DNA of 64,000 bases, taken from NCBI GenBank assembly GCA_024685175.1, contig JAIKWD010000018.1, positions 1-64,000 of the forward strand. Direction: 5' to 3'. Under the pieces are notes generated by a model. That model ran no database searches, was not told the origin of the DNA, and saw only the letters and a list, made by a program, of their open reading frames with translations. The first letter of the stretch is position 1, and every line of letters begins with the position of its first letter. Both the position numbers and the translations under genes were made by a program. This stretch comes from Bacteroidales bacterium. Lineage in GTDB: Bacteria > Bacteroidota > Bacteroidia > Bacteroidales > WCHB1-69. Shown here piece after piece: positions 42,020 through 52,800 of the stretch.

Positions 42020-43594
42020 ATGCGCAAAGAAGTTGATTTTCTCGTCATAGGCTCCGGAGTCGCTGGACTCACCTTTGCTCTCAAGGCTGCTAACTTTGGC
42101 AGTGTATTGGTAGTTACCAAAGCCCAAATGGACAATGGATCGACCCGCTATGCCCAAGGCGGCATAGCCTCCGTGGTCTATCAACCTGATACTTACGAAA
42201 AACATATCCAAGACACGATGGTGGCAGGCGACGAGCTCTCCGACCGACATATTGTCGAACTCACCATTCGCGAATCTACAGAACGAGTCATGGAACTGGT
42301 GGAGTGGGGCGTGGATTTCGATAAGAACAAGGATGGCAGCTTCGCACTTGCCAAAGAAGGCGGCCATTCTGAGTTTCGCGTGCTTCATCATAAGGACATG
42401 ACGGGTTACGAGATTGAGGAGAAACTCATCTTGGCAGCCAAACGGCACAAGAATATTGAGATTATCGAGAACCGCATCGCGTTAGAGATCATCACTCAAC
42501 ACCATCTTGGCGTCGAAGTTACGCGTCGCTCTTCCGATATTACTTGCTACGGAGCGTATATCTACAATCCCGATAGTAAGGAGGTGGACACTGTGCTGGC
42601 CAAGATCACGATGATGGCTACCGGCGGCATCGGCATGGTGTATGAACATACCACCAATCCCGTAGTGGCTACAGGTGACGGCGTGGCTATGGTATACCGC
42701 GCCAAAGGCGCCGTGCGTGGCATGGAGTTCGTCCAGTTTCATCCGACATCCCTCTACAACCCTAAAGAGTCCCCTTCTTTCCTCATCACGGAAGCTATGC
42801 GAGGAGCAGGTGCTATCCTCAAAGACGCTAATGGCGTGGCCTTTGTGGACAAGTATGATGAACGAGGCTCTTTGGCCCCCCGCGACATCGTGGCTCGGGC
42901 TATCGACTCTGAAATGAAACGCCAGGGTGTGGATCATGTGTATCTTGATACGACCCTCATTCCGAAACAAGAGATCTTCGACCATTTCCCCAATATATAC
43001 GCCAAATGTCTAAGCATTGGCATTGACATCACCAAAGAGATGATTCCTGTGGTGCCAGTGGCTCACTACTCTTGCGGCGGTATTCAGACCGATGAATGGG
43101 GCGCAACTACTATTGCCAACTTGTATGCTTCCGGTGAATGCGCCTCCACAGGCTTGCATGGAGCCAATAGATTGGCATCTAATTCTTTGCTGGAGGCTTT
43201 GGTCTTCTCGCATCGCGCCTGCCTCCATGCCATCCGCAATCTCCCTAATCTTACATTCTGTAATGAAGTACCGGACTGGAATAGTGAAGGAACAGTACTT
43301 AACGAGGAAATGGTGCTTATCACTCAATCTCGTAAGGAGCTGCAGACCATCATGAGCAGCTACGTGGGCATCGTGCGTTCCAACCTTCGTTTGCAACGCG
43401 CTTTTGACCGTCTTGACATCCTCTATCGTGAGACCGAAGACCTCTACAAAAAATCCATCCTCTTCCCTGAGATCTGTGAGCTGCGTAACATGATCAACGT
43501 GGGCTACCTCATTATCAAGAATGCCATGGATAGAAAAGAGAGTAGAGGACTTCACTATTCTCTCGATTACCCTCCTTTTCATAGCAAAAAATAA
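42020..43594 (+). CDS. nadB: L-aspartate oxidase
   Basis: NadB oxidises L-aspartate to iminoaspartate with FAD, the first step of de novo NAD synthesis; fumarate can be the electron acceptor in anaerobes. The 524-residue protein has the Rossmann motif GSGVAGL (11-17), STRYAQGGIA, the EFVQFHPTS block and HGANRLASNSLLEALV. The ATG at 42020 is used; the TTG at 41984 lies before the promoter. The nadA and nadC genes are not in the window. It heads the cluster with mtaB 11 bp downstream. Confidence 0.95.
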   Translation: MRKEVDFLVIGSGVAGLTFALKAANFGSVLVVTKAQMDNGSTRYAQGGIASVVYQPDTYEKHIQDTMVAGDELSDRHIVELTIRESTERVMELVEWGVDFDKNKDGSFALAKEGGHSEFRVLHHKDMTGYEIEEKLILAAKRHKNIEIIENRIALEIITQHHLGVEVTRRSSDITCYGAYIYNPDSKEVDTVLAKITMMATGGIGMVYEHTTNPVVATGDGVAMVYRAKGAVRGMEFVQFHPTSLYNPKESPSFLITEAMRGAGAILKDANGVAFVDKYDERGSLAPRDIVARAIDSEMKRQGVDHVYLDTTLIPKQEIFDHFPNIYAKCLSIGIDITKEMIPVVPVAHYSCGGIQTDEWGATTIANLYASGECASTGLHGANRLASNSLLEALVFSHRACLHAIRNLPNLTFCNEVPDWNSEGTVLNEEMVLITQSRKELQTIMSSYVGIVRSNLRLQRAFDRLDILYRETEDLYKKSILFPEICELRNMINVGYLIIKNAMDRKESRGLHYSLDYPPFHSKK

Positions 43595-43605
43595 TACGCC
43601 ATATC

Positions 43606-44832
43606 ATGAGAAATTTCGAGATCCACACATTAGGTTGTAAGTTGAACTTCAGCGAGTCAGCCGCTATTGCCGCCAAATTGGTGGAGAACGGTTGGAACCA
43701 GGGAGGCATCCCCGAAGTCATCATCATCAACAGTTGCGCAGTGACAAGCTCTGCGGAAAAGAAGACCCGCAATTTGGCTTCCAAACTGCACCGCGACAAT
43801 CCATTGGCCTCATTGGTTGTGGTGGGTTGCTACAGCGCCCTCAAACCCGACCTTCTGGAACGTTGGTCAGGTGTGATCAAGGTGTTTGGCAGCCAAAACA
43901 AGATGAGTGTGGTGGACTATCTGATGCAACGCGATATTCAGCCTGCACCTAACTATTTCGATGCTTATTCGGTACACGATCGTACCCGCTCATTCCTGAA
44001 AATCCAGGATGGCTGCAACAATCATTGTACCTATTGCACAGTGTGGATTGCTCGCGGCAAAAGCCGGAGCGATACTATCGACAATGTGCTGAAAAACATC
44101 AAAAATATCCATGAGGCTGGCGTCCATGAAGTGAACCTCACAGGCGTAAATGTCGGCGACTTTGGCCGCGGCACCGACGAGAACCTGTTCAAGTTGTTGA
44201 AAGCCATTGTGAAACAAAACTTGATGGAACGGGTGCGAATCTCATCTGTGGAACCCGATCTCCTTTCTGAGGATATCATCAAGCTGGTGGCCAAGACGCC
44301 CATGTTGATGCCTCATTTCCATATTCCGCTGCAGTCAGGTTGCGACCGCATATTAGGACTGATGCGCCGCCGCTACAAAGCCCAAGACTACGCCGACAAA
44401 GTGGCTTTGATCAAAAAACTCATTCCCGATGCCTGCATCGCTTGTGACGTGATTACCGGTTTTCCAAGCGAGACCGACGAGGATTTTGAAGAGACCTACA
44501 AGTTCTTGGAAAAACTGCCCATCAGTTATATGCACGTGTTCACCTACTCGCGTCGTCCTCGTACCTCTGCCAATATGATGGAAGACCAAGTCTCCGAAGA
44601 TGTCAAGAGCGAGCGTACCGATCGTTTGCTAGAGTTGTCGCACGCCAAGAAGACGGCCTTCTACAAGCAGTGCGAAGGCCAGACACGTCCCGTTTTGGTA
44701 GAGGCAGAATTGGTGGAAGATCATCTCTGTGGATTTACGGATAACTACATTAGGGTTTCCATCCCTTACGACGAGAACCTGGTCAATACCATTCAAAAGG
44801 TTACCATCGATCCATGCCGCACAATATTGTAA
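43606..44832 (+). CDS. mtaB: tRNA t6A37 methylthiotransferase MtaB
   Basis: MtaB converts t6A37 to ms2t6A37 in tRNAs reading ANN codons. The 408-residue protein has the N-terminal cluster cysteines Cys11, Cys44 and Cys75 and the radical-SAM motif CNNHCTYC (Cys137, 141, 144). The middle has HIPLQSGCDRIL and VITGFPSETDEDFEET. A TRAM-like end is seen near 360-405. It overlaps the M16 peptidase gene by 19 bp. Confidence 0.94.
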   Translation: MRNFEIHTLGCKLNFSESAAIAAKLVENGWNQGGIPEVIIINSCAVTSSAEKKTRNLASKLHRDNPLASLVVVGCYSALKPDLLERWSGVIKVFGSQNKMSVVDYLMQRDIQPAPNYFDAYSVHDRTRSFLKIQDGCNNHCTYCTVWIARGKSRSDTIDNVLKNIKNIHEAGVHEVNLTGVNVGDFGRGTDENLFKLLKAIVKQNLMERVRISSVEPDLLSEDIIKLVAKTPMLMPHFHIPLQSGCDRILGLMRRRYKAQDYADKVALIKKLIPDACIACDVITGFPSETDEDFEETYKFLEKLPISYMHVFTYSRRPRTSANMMEDQVSEDVKSERTDRLLELSHAKKTAFYKQCEGQTRPVLVEAELVEDHLCGFTDNYIRVSIPYDENLVNTIQKVTIDPCRTIL

Positions 44833-46040
44833 GACTGAGTAACGGTCTTCGTCTTATCCATAAAGAAATCGACTCCCCGATTTCTCATTTCGGCGTACTC
44901 GTCAATGCGGGTACACGTGATGAGACGACTACCCAGATGGGTCTGGCACATTTTGTGGAACACACCATCTTCAAGGGTACGGAGAAACGCAACGCCTACC
45001 ATGTGCTGAATCGCATGGAAACCGTGGGCGGCGATCTCAATGCCAGCACATCGAAAGAAGAGACCTATTTCCATACCTCTTTTCTGTCACAAGAGTATGC
45101 CCGAGCCGTAGAATTGCTATCGGATATCTTTTTTCATTCTGTTTTTCCTGAAAAAGAATTGGAAAAAGAGAAGTCCGTGGTGTTGGAAGAGATTAACTAC
45201 TATCAAGATTCGCCGGCAGAACTTATCTTTGACGACTTTGAGGATTTGGTGTTCCGTGGACACCCATTGGGCAAGAACATCCTTGGCACGCGGGATAGCG
45301 TCAAACACATGACCCGTGAGGGTATCCTCGGTTTCATCGCGCAAAACTATACCTTGGATCATATAGTGCTCGCTTCGGTGGGCAACATCAGCCTCAAACG
45401 GCTCGTGCGTCTCTGCGAACGCTATTTCGGCCATAATAATATCCCTGCCATTGAACGTACTCGTAACCCTTTTGATAGTTATCATCCTCAATACAAGATT
45501 GTCACCAAAAAGACTTCCCAAGCGAATGTGATGACGGGCAATTTGGCGTATTCCATCAAAGAAGACAAGCGGACGCCCTTCCTCCTGATGACCAATATCT
45601 TTGGCGGACAAGGGATGAATTCCCGCCTCAATATGGGCATACGCGAGAAATACGGCCTGGCATACACCATTGAAGCCAACTATACTTCATTTTCCGATGT
45701 CGGTTTATTCGCCATCTATTACGGCAGCGATCCCCAAAATAAAGATCATTGTCTGGAGTTGATCCAAAAGGAAATGAAAAAAATGCGAGAGCATAAACTA
45801 GGAACTATGCAACTTTATTATGCCAAACAACAATTTGTTGGCCAGCTGAATCTCTCATACGAGACGAAACTCAATGAAATGCTCTCCATTGGTCACTCCG
45901 CTTTGTTTTTTGATGAGGTGGACACGGTAGAAGAGAGCCTTGCTGAGATCTGTGATACGACGGCAGAAGACATTATGGAGGTGGCCAACGAGATTCTCGT
46001 GCCCGAGAAGTTCACCACTCTTGCATTCACCCCAAGATAA
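44814..46040 (+). CDS. M16-family zinc peptidase
   Basis: A 408-residue processing-type peptidase. The inverted zinc motif is HFVEH (46-50), with the third ligand Glu in SVVLEEI (about Glu126), which fits the usual spacing. A second M16 domain, with the GMNSRLNMGIREKYGLAY motif, follows from about 215. Family members degrade short peptides or process secreted proteins; it has no signal peptide. The start lies 19 bp inside mtaB, and the reading frames differ. Confidence 0.9.
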   Translation: MPHNIVRLSNGLRLIHKEIDSPISHFGVLVNAGTRDETTTQMGLAHFVEHTIFKGTEKRNAYHVLNRMETVGGDLNASTSKEETYFHTSFLSQEYARAVELLSDIFFHSVFPEKELEKEKSVVLEEINYYQDSPAELIFDDFEDLVFRGHPLGKNILGTRDSVKHMTREGILGFIAQNYTLDHIVLASVGNISLKRLVRLCERYFGHNNIPAIERTRNPFDSYHPQYKIVTKKTSQANVMTGNLAYSIKEDKRTPFLLMTNIFGGQGMNSRLNMGIREKYGLAYTIEANYTSFSDVGLFAIYYGSDPQNKDHCLELIQKEMKKMREHKLGTMQLYYAKQQFVGQLNLSYETKLNEMLSIGHSALFFDEVDTVEESLAEICDTTAEDIMEVANEILVPEKFTTLAFTPR

Positions 46041-46060
46041 TAATCCTAATCACCATACCT

Positions 46061-46681
46061 ATGTTGGAACTCTATTCACAGAACCTTGAAAATGCGGTCA
46101 ACGAGATTGCCAAACTACCCGGCATCGGCAAGCGAACGGCCCTGCGTCTGGCTTTGCACTTGCTCAAGACGCCCTCAGAAGATGTGACGTTACTGACAGA
46201 CCGCATCAACAAGCTCAAGACTCATGTCTGCTATTGCAGCAAGTGCTTCAATGTGTCCGACCAAGATATTTGTGGTATATGCAGTAACCCAAAGCGAGAT
46301 GCTACAACCATCTGCGTTGTGCAGGATATCCGGGATGTGATTGCCATCGAGAACACGAACCGCTACGAGGGCGTCTATCACGTGTTGGGCGGCGTCATCT
46401 CGCCTATGGATGGCATCGGCATCCATCAACTCAAACTGCAGGAGTTGTTCGATAGGGTGAAGAATAATGAGGTGAAGGAGCTGATTTTGGCTCTCCCCGC
46501 TACCGTGGAAGGCGACACCACCAACTTTTACATCTACAAGAATGTGAAAGACGATGTGGCTCTGGTGAGCACCATCGCCCGCGGCATCGGAGTGGGGGAG
46601 GAACTGGAATACGCGGATGAGGCCACCCTCGGTCGATCTCTGATGACTCGCGTGGACTTTGACAAGGCTTATAAAAAATAG
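46061..46681 (+). CDS. recR: Recombination mediator protein RecR
   Basis: RecR works with RecO (also in this window) to load RecA at single-strand gaps. The 206-residue protein has the helix-hairpin-helix LPGIGKRTALRLALH, a zinc finger (Cys59, Cys62, Cys71, Cys74) and a Toprim domain starting ICVVQDIRDVIAIE. GDTTNFYIY and GIGVGEELEYAD are conserved. It is 18 bp from the GH89 gene. Confidence 0.95.
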   Translation: MLELYSQNLENAVNEIAKLPGIGKRTALRLALHLLKTPSEDVTLLTDRINKLKTHVCYCSKCFNVSDQDICGICSNPKRDATTICVVQDIRDVIAIENTNRYEGVYHVLGGVISPMDGIGIHQLKLQELFDRVKNNEVKELILALPATVEGDTTNFYIYKNVKDDVALVSTIARGIGVGEELEYADEATLGRSLMTRVDFDKAYKK

Positions 46682-46698
46682 CTTTTATCCTATTGATT

Positions 46699-48891
46699 AT
46701 GAAACATCTGAAAGGTATATTACCCCTCGCCTTGGTGTTGTGTTCCGTGGTGACGGGCCAGTCTCAAGTGCGCCCTGTGGAGGCCCTGTGCCACCGGGTG
46801 CTCGGCGATGCTGACACCAACTTCATCTTTGCGCAGAAAAACGACACCCTTGACTTTTTTGCCATCGAACAGGCAGGAACAAAGATAAGAATCACAGGCA
46901 ATAACGACAATTCCATGGCGATGGGTCTTAACCATTACCTGCGCCATTGTGTCGGCGTGCACGTGTCGTGGTTCGAGCGCGAGCCCGTGGCCCTGCCGCA
47001 AGTCCTGCCTCCGGTGCAGGCACCCGTGCGCAAGACCGCCCTGGTGAAGGAGCGCTTCTTCCTGAACTATTGCACTTACGGCTACACGATGCCTTGGTGG
47101 CAATGGCATCAGTGGGAACGTTTCATCGACTGGATGGCCCTGAACGGCATCACGATGCCGTTGGCAATTACGGGCCAAGAGGCGGTCTGGTATGAGGTGT
47201 GGAAGGAATTCGGCCTCACGGATGAAGAGATTCGGGGCTATTTCTCTGGTCCTGCCCACCTGCCTTGGCACCGTATGGCCAATCTTGACGGCTTTGGCGG
47301 CCCGCTGCCGATGTCGTGGCTCACGAGCCAAAAGGAACTGCAAAAACGCATCCTCGCCCGCGAGCGCGAGCTCAATATGACTCCCGTGTTGCCTGCCTTC
47401 GCCGGACACGTGCCCGAACAATTGACCGTGAAGTACCCGAATGCCGACATCAAGCAACTTAGCGCCTGGTGTGGCTTTGAGCCTACCTACTTTCTCAATT
47501 CCACGGACCCACTTTTCGCCAGGATCCAAAAGAGTTTTATGGAGAAGGAAATGTCTATGTTCGGCACCGACCATATCTACGGCGTGGACCCGTTCAACGA
47601 GATGGATCCGCCACATTGGCAGCCGGAATATCTTTCCGATGTGGCTGAAAACATATACTATTCGCTTCGCGACGTGGACCCCGAGGCCCGTTGGCTGCAG
47701 ATGACCTGGGTGTTTTACTACAAGCGCAAGTCGTGGACGCCGGAACGCCTGCGCGCCTATCTTACCGCTGTGCCCAACAATAAATTGGTCCTGTTGGACT
47801 ATTTCTGCGAGAATACGGAAGTGTGGCGCTCAACAGAAGGCTTCTACCAACAGCCCTATATCTGGTGTTATCTGGGCAATTTCGGCGGCAACACAATGCT
47901 GGTGGGCAACATCAACGAGTTGGATAAAAAACTATCGTCCGCGTTGGAGGAGGCCGGACCCAATATGCTGGGCGTCGGCTCTACGCTCGAGTCCTTCGAC
48001 GTAAGCCCCCAAATCTACGAGTATCTCTTCGACCGGGCTTGGAACCCTGCACTGACGACGGACGCTTGGATTGCCGACTGGGCCCGCAGAGTGGGGACCG
48101 ACGACTATATCTACACGTGGCAGATGCTTAACGACAGCGTCTATAAAGACTGGTCGTTCTACGGCCTGGGCACCCAACTGGTGGCTCGTCCCACTCTCGA
48201 AGGTCACGGCACCTATTACACGAAACCCTATTATTCCTATAGCAACGACTCCCTTAAAGCTGCCTGCAAATCGTTGATAGTCCTGCATCTGAAGGATCTG
48301 TCTAAAGAAAGTGTGGAGGAGTCCAAGGCCCTGCGTTCCAATCCGAATTATCAGTATGACTTGGTCAACTTCTATTCCCAATGGCTAGGCAACTATTTTA
48401 TGGATGTCCGAAACGACTTTACCCAAGCATATAAACAAAAGGATATCCCCGAGATGAAACGTCAGGTGAAGCGCGCCAACGAGGTCTTCGAGGATGTGGA
48501 CAGATTGCTCTCCACGCACCCATCCTTTATGTTAGGTCCTTGGATTTCGGATGCCCGTGCGTTGGGTATCAATGGCAAGGAACGCAACTATTACGAGCGA
48601 CAAGCCCGTACCATCCTCACGATTTGGGGCGGACCGGTGCTCAACGACTATGCCAATAGATTGTGGGGCGGACTGGTGAAAGATTACTACGCCAAACGCT
48701 GGAACCTGTTCTTCAAGGCCGTCCTCGACGACGTGAAGAATGGTCGGGAGTTTGATGCACAGGCCTTCGACCAAAAGTTGTCCGAGTTTGAACAGAAATG
48801 GCCGCAGATGCACGGCCGTTATCCCTCGGTCCCGCAAGGCGACACCTACGGCGTGGCCTCCGAGATCTTCCAGAAGTATTTGCAGGAGTAG
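46699..48891 (+). CDS. Alpha-N-acetylglucosaminidase, GH89 (NAGLU-like)
   Basis: The enzyme removes terminal alpha-linked N-acetylglucosamine from glycoconjugates such as mucin glycans. The 730-residue protein has a signal peptide (about 1-24), an N-terminal NAGLU domain and the TIM barrel. Glu301 in DPFNEMDPP is the likely acid/base; Glu431 in GVGSTLESFD is the likely nucleophile. The YGYTMPWWQWHQWERFIDWMALNG block is typical. ATG 46699 is preferred to an upstream TTG. It is the last gene in a cluster of housekeeping genes. Confidence 0.92.
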   Translation: MKHLKGILPLALVLCSVVTGQSQVRPVEALCHRVLGDADTNFIFAQKNDTLDFFAIEQAGTKIRITGNNDNSMAMGLNHYLRHCVGVHVSWFEREPVALPQVLPPVQAPVRKTALVKERFFLNYCTYGYTMPWWQWHQWERFIDWMALNGITMPLAITGQEAVWYEVWKEFGLTDEEIRGYFSGPAHLPWHRMANLDGFGGPLPMSWLTSQKELQKRILARERELNMTPVLPAFAGHVPEQLTVKYPNADIKQLSAWCGFEPTYFLNSTDPLFARIQKSFMEKEMSMFGTDHIYGVDPFNEMDPPHWQPEYLSDVAENIYYSLRDVDPEARWLQMTWVFYYKRKSWTPERLRAYLTAVPNNKLVLLDYFCENTEVWRSTEGFYQQPYIWCYLGNFGGNTMLVGNINELDKKLSSALEEAGPNMLGVGSTLESFDVSPQIYEYLFDRAWNPALTTDAWIADWARRVGTDDYIYTWQMLNDSVYKDWSFYGLGTQLVARPTLEGHGTYYTKPYYSYSNDSLKAACKSLIVLHLKDLSKESVEESKALRSNPNYQYDLVNFYSQWLGNYFMDVRNDFTQAYKQKDIPEMKRQVKRANEVFEDVDRLLSTHPSFMLGPWISDARALGINGKERNYYERQARTILTIWGGPVLNDYANRLWGGLVKDYYAKRWNLFFKAVLDDVKNGREFDAQAFDQKLSEFEQKWPQMHGRYPSVPQGDTYGVASEIFQKYLQE

Positions 48892-48896
48892 GATGA

Positions 48897-49832
48897 TTAC
48901 TTGCCTACTTTCTTCAAGTCGCGGATGCGACTGCGCCCGAAGGGATGCTTGGGCGCGGCGGGATTGTAGTAGGTCTCGTCAATCTGGAGTTTCTGCCCGC
49001 CGAAGACCATCTCCTCCAGGAACTTGTCGATGACGTCGAATTGGAACATATAGGCTATTGCAACCTCGTGCCCGAGGTCCACATAGCGGCGGATATGATA
49101 GGGGTAGCCGTTTTTCTTGAATTGTTTAACGATGTCGCTGCTTCCATGAATGCCTAAGTTGCAGAATGTGATCTTGTTATACGGAACCAAACGATCTTCG
49201 ATGCCGTGACAGAACAGGGTGGGAGCGGGCGCTTGCTTGGTGTACTTGATCTTGCCTTTGTGAGAGAAGATACCACCAGCAAAGGGCATCACGCCGGCGT
49301 AACGGAAGGTGTCGGGCAGTAGCTCGGTTCCGTGAGTGCGGTTGCCGAGAAAATAGTCGGCTTGCAGGACGGTAATGGCGCCAGCACTACTGCCAATGGT
49401 CACGATATGCTTCGGATCTATGCTGAACTGCGGGGTGTTGAGCAGGTTCTTCAAGATGTAGTCTGTGGCGCTGACCAGGTCTTCGGCCGCCATTGAGATG
49501 GCATTGTCAAACTTCTTGATGCCCGAGATGACGCTGTAGTTGGAGAAACCCTTGAGCCCTAAGCGGTAGTCGATGGAGATGACCACCCAGCCCTTTTCGG
49601 TATAGTACTTCTGCAAAGGCACTATCTGTTTATCGTTGCGGGCGCCTTCAATATAGCCGCCACCAAAAACGAAGATCATACAACTGTGCTCGGGGTTCTG
49701 TTCCTTGGGTACATAGACGTCCATCAAGAGATGCTGGGTGTCCTTTAACGCATATTCGTATGTCAGCATCTGCTGTGCACTGGCGCCGATAACAAACGAC
49801 AGGAATAAGAGCAGCAAGAGATTCTTTTTCAT
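48897..49832 (-). CDS. Secreted alpha/beta hydrolase, carboxylesterase-like
   Basis: A 311-residue protein with a signal peptide (1-20, ending GASAQ). The oxyanion loop FGGGYIEG (56-63), the nucleophile Ser149 in GSSAG, an acidic HGIEDRLVPY and a late DLGHEV histidine make a full triad. The layout fits Bacteroidota BD-FAE/esterase-type enzymes acting on esterified sugars or peptides, but the substrate is unknown. It converges on the GH89 gene with a 5-bp gap. The upstream T9SS gene on the same strand is separated by a terminator. Confidence 0.85.
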   Translation of the reverse strand: MKKNLLLLLFLSFVIGASAQQMLTYEYALKDTQHLLMDVYVPKEQNPEHSCMIFVFGGGYIEGARNDKQIVPLQKYYTEKGWVVISIDYRLGLKGFSNYSVISGIKKFDNAISMAAEDLVSATDYILKNLLNTPQFSIDPKHIVTIGSSAGAITVLQADYFLGNRTHGTELLPDTFRYAGVMPFAGGIFSHKGKIKYTKQAPAPTLFCHGIEDRLVPYNKITFCNLGIHGSSDIVKQFKKNGYPYHIRRYVDLGHEVAIAYMFQFDVIDKFLEEMVFGGQKLQIDETYYNPAAPKHPFGRSRIRDLKKVGK

Positions 49833-49843
49833 AATGGATGTAT

Positions 49844-49881
49844 TAAAAAAATGGCCATCAGTATAACGCTGACGGCCATTT
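49844..49881 (-). terminator. Intrinsic terminator of the large T9SS protein gene
   Basis: On the minus strand, AATGGCCGTCAG pairs with CTGATGGCCATT (one G-U pair) over a 7-nt loop and is followed by six or seven U. It lies between the stop of the large gene and the esterase ATG. Confidence 0.85.
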
Positions 49882-49895
49882 GATTATTGCAATAT

Positions 49896-52800
49896 TTATT
49901 GTTTGATGACCTTCTGCGTCGAGACACCGCGGTCGGTGATGACTCGCATCAGGTAGGTGCCTTTGGCCAGACCGCCCATATCGATTTGTGCGCTGTTGCT
50001 GTTCACTTGGACGCTCTTGACGATTTTGCCGTAGAGGTCGTAGACAACCACATTCGCAATGGCTCCGTCCTCTGAGGTAACGGTGCATTGGTCGACAACC
50101 GGGTTCGGATAGATGACAATGGCGGATTCGTAATCGTCAATGCCGTCGGGTGTGTAGTTGTAGGTGACCACAGGGCTGTTGGCCATGCCCTCCTTGACAG
50201 CGATGGCTTTAATAGTGAAATTCATGTCGCTGAAGGCAATAGGGCCGGTGTATGTGGTGGCGTTTTCATCAGGATCGGCGGACTCGAAGGTGTAGTGAAT
50301 AGTGGCGCCGCTGGTGGCACAGGTTATCTCGATGCTGACCATATCGTTGGTGAGCGGGTAAACGGTGATTACGGGCGTTGCAACTGTATCCATCTCCACC
50401 GTGGAGATCTCAATGTCATCGTTGTCGCGCGGTGCGATTTGATAGTTGGTGTTGTAGCGCAGCACGAAACCAGTGACATCAGCCGTGGCACCTGCGTCGA
50501 TAGTCATATCCAAAGTCTTGAATACATTGCGAACTTGCATGGATTCACCGTTCTGTTCAATGGCTATGTTGCTGGCGGAAGCGGTGGTGAAAGTGCCGCC
50601 TTGGGTGAAGGTCACATCAGACAATTTCACCAACTTGGATTCCAACTGATTGTAATTTGTGCTGATATCTGCAATGGTTGCTATGACAGGAGATACAGTG
50701 CCAGTGTTGCTGGTAGCGGCTGCGAGGTCGCGGGTGGGAACCATTTCTACAAGACCGTTGTACAGCGTGTATGTGCCGCATACGCCGCCGGAGATGACAT
50801 CACCTTCGGTGTATGTTCTTGTGATGACATTGTTGTTCTGGTTGTCGTAAACCAGCAAGCCGCCAGTGGCATCCTGGATGTAGAAGTTGGCGCCATTTTC
50901 AAAGACGAAGGTCACGTCGCCCGTGATCTTGTAAACCGTGGTGTCTGTGGCGCTGTTGGCTGCCTTGAAGGCGGCAATGTTGGGCACTTCGACGGGGAAG
51001 GTGAAGGTCGCGCTGACTGTCTCACTGGCAGGTCTGTCTCTACTGAATGCCTTGGCGGTCACGATGGTTTCGGCGTTCAACGTGAACGGACCGGAATAAA
51101 GTGTGGAGTTTTCGGTCGGTGTGGTGCCGTCAAGGGTGTAGTAGATGTTTGCTGCTTCGGTGACACAGGTGATACTTACCACAGCGCTGTCATAGAAGAA
51201 GCCGCCGTTCGGCGTGATGACGGGCGTGGCCACAGGCTCTGGAGCCATGACCGTAAAGGTGGCGGTGGCTATCTCGCTATTGTCCCAGTTGGGGCGCGTG
51301 GCGATGGCATTGACCGTGTAGGTGCCGGGCAAAGTCAAGTCGAAAGGTGCTGTGTAGAGCGTGGAACTCTCGCTCGGCGTAGTGCCATCTGTGGTGTAAT
51401 AGATGGTGCTGTTAGGGGTGGAACAATCAATCGTTACATAGATTCGCGTGTCTTCGGTACCATCGTCAGGGGTGATCGTCGGCCTGGCTACCATGTAGTG
51501 ATACACGTCGTAACGAGCTATGGCCACATCACTGTTGTCCCAACCGCTCAGGATGGCGATGGCTTTGATGGTATAGTCGCCAACAGCGGTCAGATCGAAT
51601 GGACCCATGTAAAGCGAGGAACTTGCGTCAGGTGTGGTGCCGTCAGTGGTATAATAGATAGCGGCGTTGCTGTTGGAGCAAGCCATTGTCACCGTGATTA
51701 AAGTGTCGGATGTGCCCGACTCTGGTGTGATGGTCGGTGTGGGCAGCGTGACGGTGGCGGTAAGTGACACCTGCGTAGTCAATGTGCCACCCGTGATGGT
51801 CACAAGTCCTGTGGCAGGCTCTTGCCCGTCAAAGGTTACCGTCACGATGTGATTGCCATTGGCTGAGGGGAAGGAGGTCTGCGACAAGTTGAAATGGGCA
51901 TTGTCGCAGGTCAGCGTAAGCGGACCCGCAAGGAAGGCGGCACTAACGGTGAAGGTTCCTGTCAAGTTCGAGCTACTGAAAGTGAGAGCGGAAGGCGTGA
52001 CCGTCAGGATGGGCTCGTTGACGATGGTGTAGGTGGCAGTGACTGTATTCGATGCGTGCCAGCCTGCCTTGAAGGCCTTAGCCTTGATGGTGGTAGTCGT
52101 CGAGATGCTGAAAGAACTCGTGTAAATGGTAGAAGTCTCGGTAGGCTCGGTGCCGTCAGTGGTGTAGCGCACAGTGGCCGAGGTGTCGTTGTTCACGATG
52201 AAGATGATCACGTCATCGGTGAAGACGCCGCCCGCAGGGGCCAAGGTCGGCGCAGCCACGGTGGGTGTGTCGATGACGATGGTGGCGCTGGCCACGGCAC
52301 TGTTGGCATAGAGCGCTTTGGTGGCGATGGCTTTGACGGTGCAAGATGTGGTCACGTCAAAAGGAGCCGTGTAAAGCGTGGAGGTCTCGGTGGGCTCGCT
52401 GCCGTCTGTGGTGTAGTGGATGGCGGCTCCGCTTACGGCATCAATGGTTACGTTAGCGGTAAGATAGTATGTGTCCGCCGTGCCAGTGGACTCGCCAGTA
52501 ACGGTGATGGTCGGAGTGGCCAAAACAGGAGCTACGACTGTAAAGGTGGTGCTGGCACTGATGGGGGTGGATAACGGCTGATGGTCAAGACCCACCAAAG
52601 TCAACGTGGCTTGGTAGGTGCCGGCCGGGATGTTCGAGAGCTGCAACTCCTGGAACATATTGAACCCTTCATCGTCCAAATAACTGGGATTGGGCATATT
52701 GTAGGCGGGGAGCAACGGACACTCCACCTTCAGCAGACCATCGGTGCCTAAGGTGAAGTCCAGAATCTCGATTTCGATGGTGATGTTTTCCAACGTGGAG

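Noticed and set aside
50088-51701. A 537-codon open frame on the plus strand opposite the large T9SS gene
   Set aside because: It is antisense to a protein with clear domains and a signal peptide. Its Gly/Val/Arg-rich composition reflects the repetitive Thr/Ala codons on the coding strand.
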